From Thalassiosira profunda (taxonomy: Eukaryota; Bacillariophyta; Thalassiosirophyceae; Thalassiosirales; Thalassiosiraceae): a stretch of 11,114 nucleotides of DNA. The stretch lies in the NCBI GenBank assembly GCA_036939355.1, contig JALLAP010000661.1, forward strand, positions 1 to 11,114, written 5' to 3'. A program made the translations under genes and the position numbers. Positions 6,841 through 11,114 of the stretch are shown here, piece by piece (within the stretch, counting starts at the first letter, position 1; each line of letters starts with the position of its first letter). The notes beneath the pieces were generated by a model. That model did not search any database, had not been told where the DNA came from, and was given only the letters and a program-made list of their open reading frames with translations.

Positions 6841-8364
6841 ATGCAGAGCAATCCCATTCTTCTCGGTAACACCAAGGATGTTGTGATTATGTGGGATGAG
6901 GGCTTTGATCTCCGTTATTCCAGGGGGGATAAGGTGTATTTCGATATTTTTACTGAAGAGGTTCGGGGGAGCGGCAGGCAAGTCCGCCGATACGGTGGCC
7001 TGAACGCACGTCTATCCGATGGCGGGGAAAGTCGCGGGGAAGTCGAACTTGAGTATGAGCTGGCCCGCGATCTCAAATCGGCGGGGGCATATTTTCATGG
7101 CTTTGTTTTCTCCGTCACGGGGGAAGGTGAAATTGACGCGGTAGCGGTGAACATTTACATCAGCGGCACCCAGTCGAGGATGCAGAGGCAGCTCCGGGGC
7201 GCCCTCACCGACGCTCCAGGAGTGAGCGACTTCGAGGCCAGTGTACTGGCCCGACTGCCTGGCGCGGAAGATGCGGAGGCGACTCCGCCAACGTCCAATC
7301 CCGGCCATGTGGCCGTCCAACCAGACGCCAAGAGGAGAGTCTCCGAATCGCCCGAGGAGCACGAAAGCAAGAAGCCCAACACCAAGCCATCTCCCACTAA
7401 GTCCACGGCCACGTCCGCGGGGGCGTCCAAATCGGGTGGTGGGGGGATTGAGGGAACGCCCAGTCCGGCCCAGCATCCGCCCCGCCTTCTCAAGCATCCC
7501 CCCGAGGACACGTCGGCCAAGGCTGCTCGTGTGAGCATGACGGCGCCGCCCGAGGCCAAGGCCGGTTCTCTCCTCTCACGCATCGTGGCTCACGCTACGA
7601 AGGAGCGGAGGCCTGACGTCCGTGGCTCCAAGGTGAGCTTGCCTAAATACGCAAAGACGAGCGCTCGTGGTGGGGGATTCGATACAGATTGGAGCGGCGA
7701 ACTGAGTGAATCCTTCGGGATGGATTTTGCTAATGCCAAAGATGACGGCGGGGCCGTGGCCAAAACAGACGGGGACCTGAGCGATTTCATGGGTGCATTG
7801 GGCAAGGGTGTCCTGGGGAAAACGCAGGCCAGATCTGCCGGAACTGCTCAAGGGGGGGGCCAAGAAGTGGACAACCAAATCAGCGCGCGTCGGGCTACTT
7901 TGGCAGAGGGGAAAGACGCGTCGCCTCCGAGCAAGTCAGAAGAAGCAGCCATCACTGTTGAAGAAACAAACACAACTCGGCGTCAGCACCGCAATCGTGT
8001 GAAGAACAGGACATGGAACAATGACGATGAGAAGAGGCTTTGCGAGACAATCGAGGGGCTGTTCACCAAGATGGGCTACCCCTCCGATGGGACTGTCGAC
8101 CTTCTGCAATTGCTCAATCGCAAGGACAAGGAAGGCGCCGAACTCACTGCTGCGTTCAAGGCCATGAGTCCAGCGATGCAGGAATACTACGCAAAGGAAT
8201 TCATCGGGCTGTACGAAGAGTTTGAGAAGGAAAGCGAGGATGGTGGCGAGGGTGAGGAAGATGGAGCGGAGGGGGAAGCGGGGGGGGAAGAGGAAGAGTC
8301 CGAGGTATCCTCCGGTGACGAGTTGCTGGGAGAATCGGAAGATGAGATGGATGTTGACAAATAA
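6841..8364 (+). CDS. Unrecognised 507-aa protein, probably nuclear, with acidic C-terminal tail
   Basis: The start is the ATG at 6841 (CCAACC before it); the open frame extends upstream to about 6742 but contains no earlier ATG. Residues 1 to about 125 look globular and beta-rich (DVVIMWDEGFDLRYS, GDKVYFDIF, YFHGFVFSV, AVNIYIS). Residues about 140-375 are low-complexity, rich in Pro, Ser, Lys and Gly, and probably disordered. A basic patch RRQHRNRVKNR (380-390) is followed by a helical segment, TWNNDDEKRLCETIEGLF to about residue 465, faintly like a SANT/Myb helix set. The last 45 residues are almost all Glu, Asp, Gly and Ser. A basic patch plus acidic tail fits chromatin or histone-binding proteins, but no family is recognised. 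The coding region has two runs of eight G (7852-7859 and 8280-8287). The stop is 4 bp from the stop of the convergent neighbour. Confidence 0.75.
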   Translation: MQSNPILLGNTKDVVIMWDEGFDLRYSRGDKVYFDIFTEEVRGSGRQVRRYGGLNARLSDGGESRGEVELEYELARDLKSAGAYFHGFVFSVTGEGEIDAVAVNIYISGTQSRMQRQLRGALTDAPGVSDFEASVLARLPGAEDAEATPPTSNPGHVAVQPDAKRRVSESPEEHESKKPNTKPSPTKSTATSAGASKSGGGGIEGTPSPAQHPPRLLKHPPEDTSAKAARVSMTAPPEAKAGSLLSRIVAHATKERRPDVRGSKVSLPKYAKTSARGGGFDTDWSGELSESFGMDFANAKDDGGAVAKTDGDLSDFMGALGKGVLGKTQARSAGTAQGGGQEVDNQISARRATLAEGKDASPPSKSEEAAITVEETNTTRRQHRNRVKNRTWNNDDEKRLCETIEGLFTKMGYPSDGTVDLLQLLNRKDKEGAELTAAFKAMSPAMQEYYAKEFIGLYEEFEKESEDGGEGEEDGAEGEAGGEEEESEVSSGDELLGESEDEMDVDK

Positions 8365-8365
8365 A
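8360..8365 (+). terminator. AATAAA overlapping the stop codon of the 507-aa gene
   Basis: The hexamer spans the last codon and the TAA stop (8362-8364). If used, the 3' UTR would be very short and cleavage would fall inside the 3' coding end of the convergent gene. It may also be chance, since AAA TAA A readily makes this hexamer. Confidence 0.3.
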
Positions 8366-8368
8366 TAT

Positions 8369-9423
8369 TTAGAAGCTGTAGGCGTGGCCGGCTTCATGAC
8401 CACTGTACACCCGGAAAGCACCGTAGATCGCACCGTCGGAAGTTGCACAGGCGGCAACGATTTCATCCGCTCGGAGTTCAACAGCTCTGTACCTGGTTCT
8501 GCCATTGCGAGTACTGCGCTGCAACAGCCACAAGCGGCCGTCTCCAAGTCTTTCCGTGACGATATCAGCCATGGTCGGTGGATACCATTCGAGTTTTTCG
8601 TCCTGCATGGCATTGAACACAAACATCATTGCCGCAGACTTCGGAAGGGTGTATGAAAGCCTCGACATCATCTCTTTGGCGTTCACGTTGTCACTGCCGC
8701 TGGGGCTCTGGTAGAGCACCAGATCGGTGTCCTTGTTGATGCCCTCAATGCGAAAGTCTTGCTCAAAGTCGATACCGGCTTGTGGCCCACCAAAAACGAA
8801 AAGCGCGAGGTCTCGGTTGTCCTCTGCCTCCTCGAGGATGGAAGCAATCTGCTCCGAAGCGGACGGAATTGATGTGCCGTGGAGCACGAGGCCGACCCTG
8901 TCGAACGGAGACAACAAGCCAGCAGGCAACGAGGATTGCAAATCCCTCAAGTGTTCAAAGACCCGAGCATCAATGACGGCATTGTTCAGTGGCATGTCTA
9001 CTGCAAGCTGACGCAGAAGCTTTGCAACCTTGCCCCTCTTCTGTGGATCATCAATGGAGGCAAGAGCACTGAACTCGGCGGGGAGTGCAGGAGTCCAAAG
9101 ATCATTGCTCTCTGCAAGCTGAATTACTTCCGTTTTTGTTGGAACTTGCTCAAGCCTGTGCAGCAACGTTGCAAGTCGATTTGCTCGGTGCAAACAGGCC
9201 TCATTTCTTCTCCAGAGCCCTGTGGAATACCCAAGATGAGGCTCTCTTCTTCGATTTCTTGCCTGAACACGACACAAAGGGAGCCACTTTTTTGAAAGCT
9301 CACTTCGACACCCTTCACCCTCTTAGGGCAGCTGGGCCACGATTTGATTTTCCGATTGAGCCCCATAGGACCAATCCTGTCTCCCGACCCACCAGGATCT
9401 TCAATGTAAGTAGGCCCTGCCAT
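8369..9423 (-). CDS. Unrecognised protein; frame interrupted by a short intron or a 1-nt frameshift
   Basis: The start is the ATG at 9423 in an excellent context (AAACC before ATG, G after), reading MAGPTYIEDPGGSGDRIGP. This frame is convincing to about GIPQGSGEE (ending at 9205). The rest of the protein lies in another frame, convincing from NEACLHRANRLATLLHRLEQ to the stop at 8369. Two readings fit. First, a 1-nt deletion near 9200-9206, giving about 351 aa. Second, a 41-nt intron (9303-9263, donor GTGAGC, acceptor TGTTCAG), which restores frame and gives 337 aa. I lean to the frameshift: the intron would be far shorter than the other two here and would leave an odd Arg-rich stretch. The C-terminal two thirds alternate strand and helix (DRVGLVLHG, DLALFVFGG, DTDLVLYQS, SAAMMFVFNA), an alpha/beta look. 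No known family, signal peptide or membrane span is seen. Confidence 0.65.
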
Positions 9424-9589
9424 GGTTTCCACCTCCTCCTCTTTGCTCGACTAGCTGCCAGGAAGTGAGGGCAGAAGAGTTTCAAAAGCTGTTTGAAATT
9501 TCATATTATTTCAATTTTCAAATTGGTCCATCGCCTCCTCCCACCCACCGTTTGGAACGTATGTGATAAATATCTCCTCGCCTACCGCA
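9424..9589. promoter_or_regulatory. Short divergent intergenic region, 166 bp
   Basis: It separates the start codons of the minus-strand orphan (9423) and the MDR gene (9590). It has an AT-rich core (about 9490-9525) with a perfect 10-bp palindrome TGAAATTTCA (9494-9503) and overlapping inverted arms TTGAAAT (9493-9499) and ATTTCAA (9508-9514). The right part (9511-9589) also encodes, on the minus strand, the end of a SET-like fragment. Confidence 0.4.
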
Positions 9590-9711
9590 ATGTCTCGGGT
9601 GGCCAGCATCGATATCCTCTGTTCGATTCCTGCAGGAACCTTCGAGACGAGGCAGCGCTTCGTCGACCGGGAGGGACCGACGACGAGCCAGGGCTCGGTC
9701 GATTCGTTCAT
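9511..9711 (-). pseudogene. C-terminal half of a SET domain, antisense to the MDR 5' end
   Basis: This minus-strand frame of 66 codons contains MNESTEPWLVV, which lines up with the NHSxxPN region of SET domains, and, about 35 residues on, ATRDIAVGEEIFITYVP, which matches the closing GEE...Y motif. The nearby tandem-SET protein has ATRDIQPGEEVFIDYGP at the same place. A stop codon lies 11 codons before the ATG, and I find no acceptor site between them, so the N-terminal half of the domain is missing. It ends at a TGA at 9511. The conserved His is replaced by Glu. Most likely it is a relic of a SET gene; a 66-aa functional peptide or chance resemblance is possible. It overlaps MDR exon 1 on the other strand. 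Confidence 0.45.
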
Positions 9712-11114
9712 CGAGCGGGCGCAGAGCGGGACGTCCGGGAGTCAGAGGGGCACCGGCGGCGACGCGTGGTATGTGGAGGGAGAGGGAGGAGGGCTGCCAG
9801 ATGCGATACTGAAGTTGGATCGGCGGCAGGCGATACCGACGCCGAGGCACAAGAACGACGTGCTGGTGGAGATCGAGGTACGTTTGCACACATGATGTGC
9901 GCACTCAACGTCGTGCGCATATCCTATGCTCATTTCTTGCTCTCTATGGTTCATCTCGCGTATTGCAGGCTTCCACAGTCGACCGCCGCGATCTTCTAGT
10001 GCGCCCTGGCGTCCGCTGCACCGAGACCTTGCCCCAAGGCGTGGAGACGGTCGCCGCAGACTGCATCGGCCGCGTCGTCCAGACGACCACTCACGCCCGA
10101 GCTGTTCACGGCATTGCCATCGACGATCGCGTCGCGGCCATCTGCCCCTTTGAATACAAAGACGGGAAGGGCAAGGGACAAAGGAACAAGCGGTACGCCC
10201 TGGTGGACGCCGGGTTGGTGGTCACAGTGCCAAGGCACGTCGACGCGAGCGACGCCGCGTGCATGGTCCGCCTGTACATGACGGCGTTCCAGTCGGTAAG
10301 GCTGGGCCTCGGGACCCTGCATGATCGATACGATTTCAGTCAGCTGAGGGGCAAGTCGATCTTGGTGCAGAATGGACTGACAGAGCTGGGCCGGGCGATC
10401 ATCGACTTGGCCGGATTGCTCGGGGCCGAACGGATCTTCGCCACGGGGCCGACGGAACAGCATGAAGCGCTGAAGGATTTGGGCGCGATCCCGCTGGGGC
10501 TGGCCACCTTCAGTTGGGAGCTGTTCGTCGAAGAGAGACTCTCGGTGGTGCTCGTGCAGGAGACGCCCACCACGGAAAACTTCGAGCAATTCATCTCCAT
10601 CCTCGACGAAAAAGGCAACATGGTGTACATTCAAGAAGACCACGGAGGCGACGAAGCCGACGAGCTGGGCCTTCCGACGGATAGCGTCAACTGCGAACTG
10701 CTGAATCTAGGAGAGCTGGCCAAGAAGGTGCAGGGGCGGTTAAGTCGGTCAAATTCGACATGCTCTTGGCGTGCACCCCTCGCTATCTGATCTACGAGGG
10801 CGTGTGGCGATCCGCGAAGGAGAATCAGAGCCAGTTCAAGGAGGATCTGAGATACCTGTTCACGTTGCTGGGCCATGGTGGCGGACTCAAACCGAATGTG
10901 GTCGAGTGTATTGGATTGGAGGACATTGCAGGTGTGCAGGATAGGATCGAGCTACTGGGAAAGGAGGGGTCGATCGTTTGTCTGCCAACCGCGCTGTACG
11001 AGAGGAAGGTCGTGGTCTCTCCAAAGAGTGACTCGAGGAGAGGCCAGACCGGCTTTCCGGGGGCAGCTGATGGCGATGTTGTCACTCCAGAAGATCGTGC
11101 GGTGCAGGACTATG
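9590..11114 (+). CDS. Medium-chain dehydrogenase/reductase, quinone-reductase-like (partial, one intron, one frameshift)
   Basis: Exon 1 is 9590-9877 (96 codons); exon 2 starts at 9969. Splicing joins NDVLVEIE to ASTVDRRDLLVRPGVR, rebuilding the classic GroES-like start of MDR enzymes. Then come GVETVAADCIGRVV (about 120-133), DDRVAAICPF (about 148-157), RYALVDAGLVVTVP and a Rossmann-like domain GKSILVQNGLTELGRAIIDLAGLLGAERIFATG (about 224-256). These enzymes reduce quinones, enones or similar substrates with NAD(P)H. No zinc ligands are seen, so a quinone-reductase/enoyl-reductase type is likelier than an alcohol dehydrogenase. The usual Gly-rich cofactor turn is replaced by NGLTELG. The frame breaks near 10733-10736 (a run of four G); one more base would continue smoothly as VKFDMLLACTPRYLIYEG, and FKEDLRYLFTLL...LKPNVVECIGLEDI follows as the usual MDR C-terminus. 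Residues 1 to about 58 are an atypical extension. The gene runs off the right edge. Confidence 0.8.
9878..9968 (+). other. Spliceosomal intron, 91 nt, in the MDR gene
   Basis: Donor GAG|GTACGT at 9878 and acceptor GTATTGCAG ending at 9968, between codons (phase 0). A pyrimidine-rich stretch (TTTCTTGCTCTC) lies upstream of the acceptor. Removal restores a conserved MDR segment, and retention hits stop codons. Confidence 0.85.

Noticed and set aside
7012..7583. Overlapping minus-strand frames of 142-161 codons within the 507-aa gene.
   Set aside because: Gly/Arg/Leu-rich shadow translations of a GC-rich coding region, with no motif.
9222..9232. An 11-nt GT...AG interval (GTATTCCACAG) in the minus-strand orphan that would also restore the frame.
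   Set aside because: Far too short for the spliceosome; the 41-nt interval or a lost base are better explanations.
9996..10643. A 215-codon minus-strand frame, tested as an upstream exon of the SET relic.
   Set aside because: It has no SET motifs, is His/Arg/Gln-rich, and lies antisense to the well-supported MDR exon 2.
10728..10744. A 17-nt GT...AG interval in the MDR gene that would restore the frame.
   Set aside because: Too short for a spliceosomal intron, and the smooth continuation with one extra G is simpler.

Overview
The window looks like nuclear DNA of a unicellular eukaryotic alga, most likely a centric diatom (inference). Support seen here: two short GT-AG introns (107 and 91 nt), eukaryotic ATG contexts (often AACC or C/A-CC before ATG), no Shine-Dalgarno sites or operons, compact spacing, and protein types common in diatom genomes (an RNI-like leucine-rich-repeat protein and divergent SET-domain proteins). 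I find no rRNA, tRNA, CRISPR array or insertion sequence.

Layout, left to right, with strand alternating at every gene: (1) N-terminus of an unrecognised Gly/Asp/Asn/Ser-rich protein, 212..1 minus, running off the left edge; (2) LRR/RNI-like protein, 473..2158 plus; (3) tandem-SET protein, 4159..2193 minus, one intron; (4) 81-aa orphan protein, 4639..4884 plus; (5) two-motif LAGLIDADG homing-endonuclease-like protein, 6516..5092 minus; (6) 507-aa nuclear-looking orphan with basic and acidic patches, 6841..8364 plus; (7) orphan protein, 9423..8369 minus, needing a short intron or a frameshift to be read through; (8) medium-chain dehydrogenase/reductase (MDR, quinone-reductase-like), 9590 to beyond the right edge, one intron and one apparent 1-nt frameshift.

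The genes therefore form divergent pairs sharing promoters (213-472, 4160-4638, 6517-6840, 9424-9589) and convergent pairs with very little between their 3' ends (34, 207 and 4 bp). Nothing shows that they act in one pathway; the arrangement speaks to genome compaction and possible antisense overlap.

The items most worth attention are the intron-less, apparently nuclear, 474-aa LAGLIDADG protein, which keeps both catalytic-position aspartates, and a SET-domain C-terminal half lying exactly antisense to the start codon and N-terminal extension of the MDR gene.
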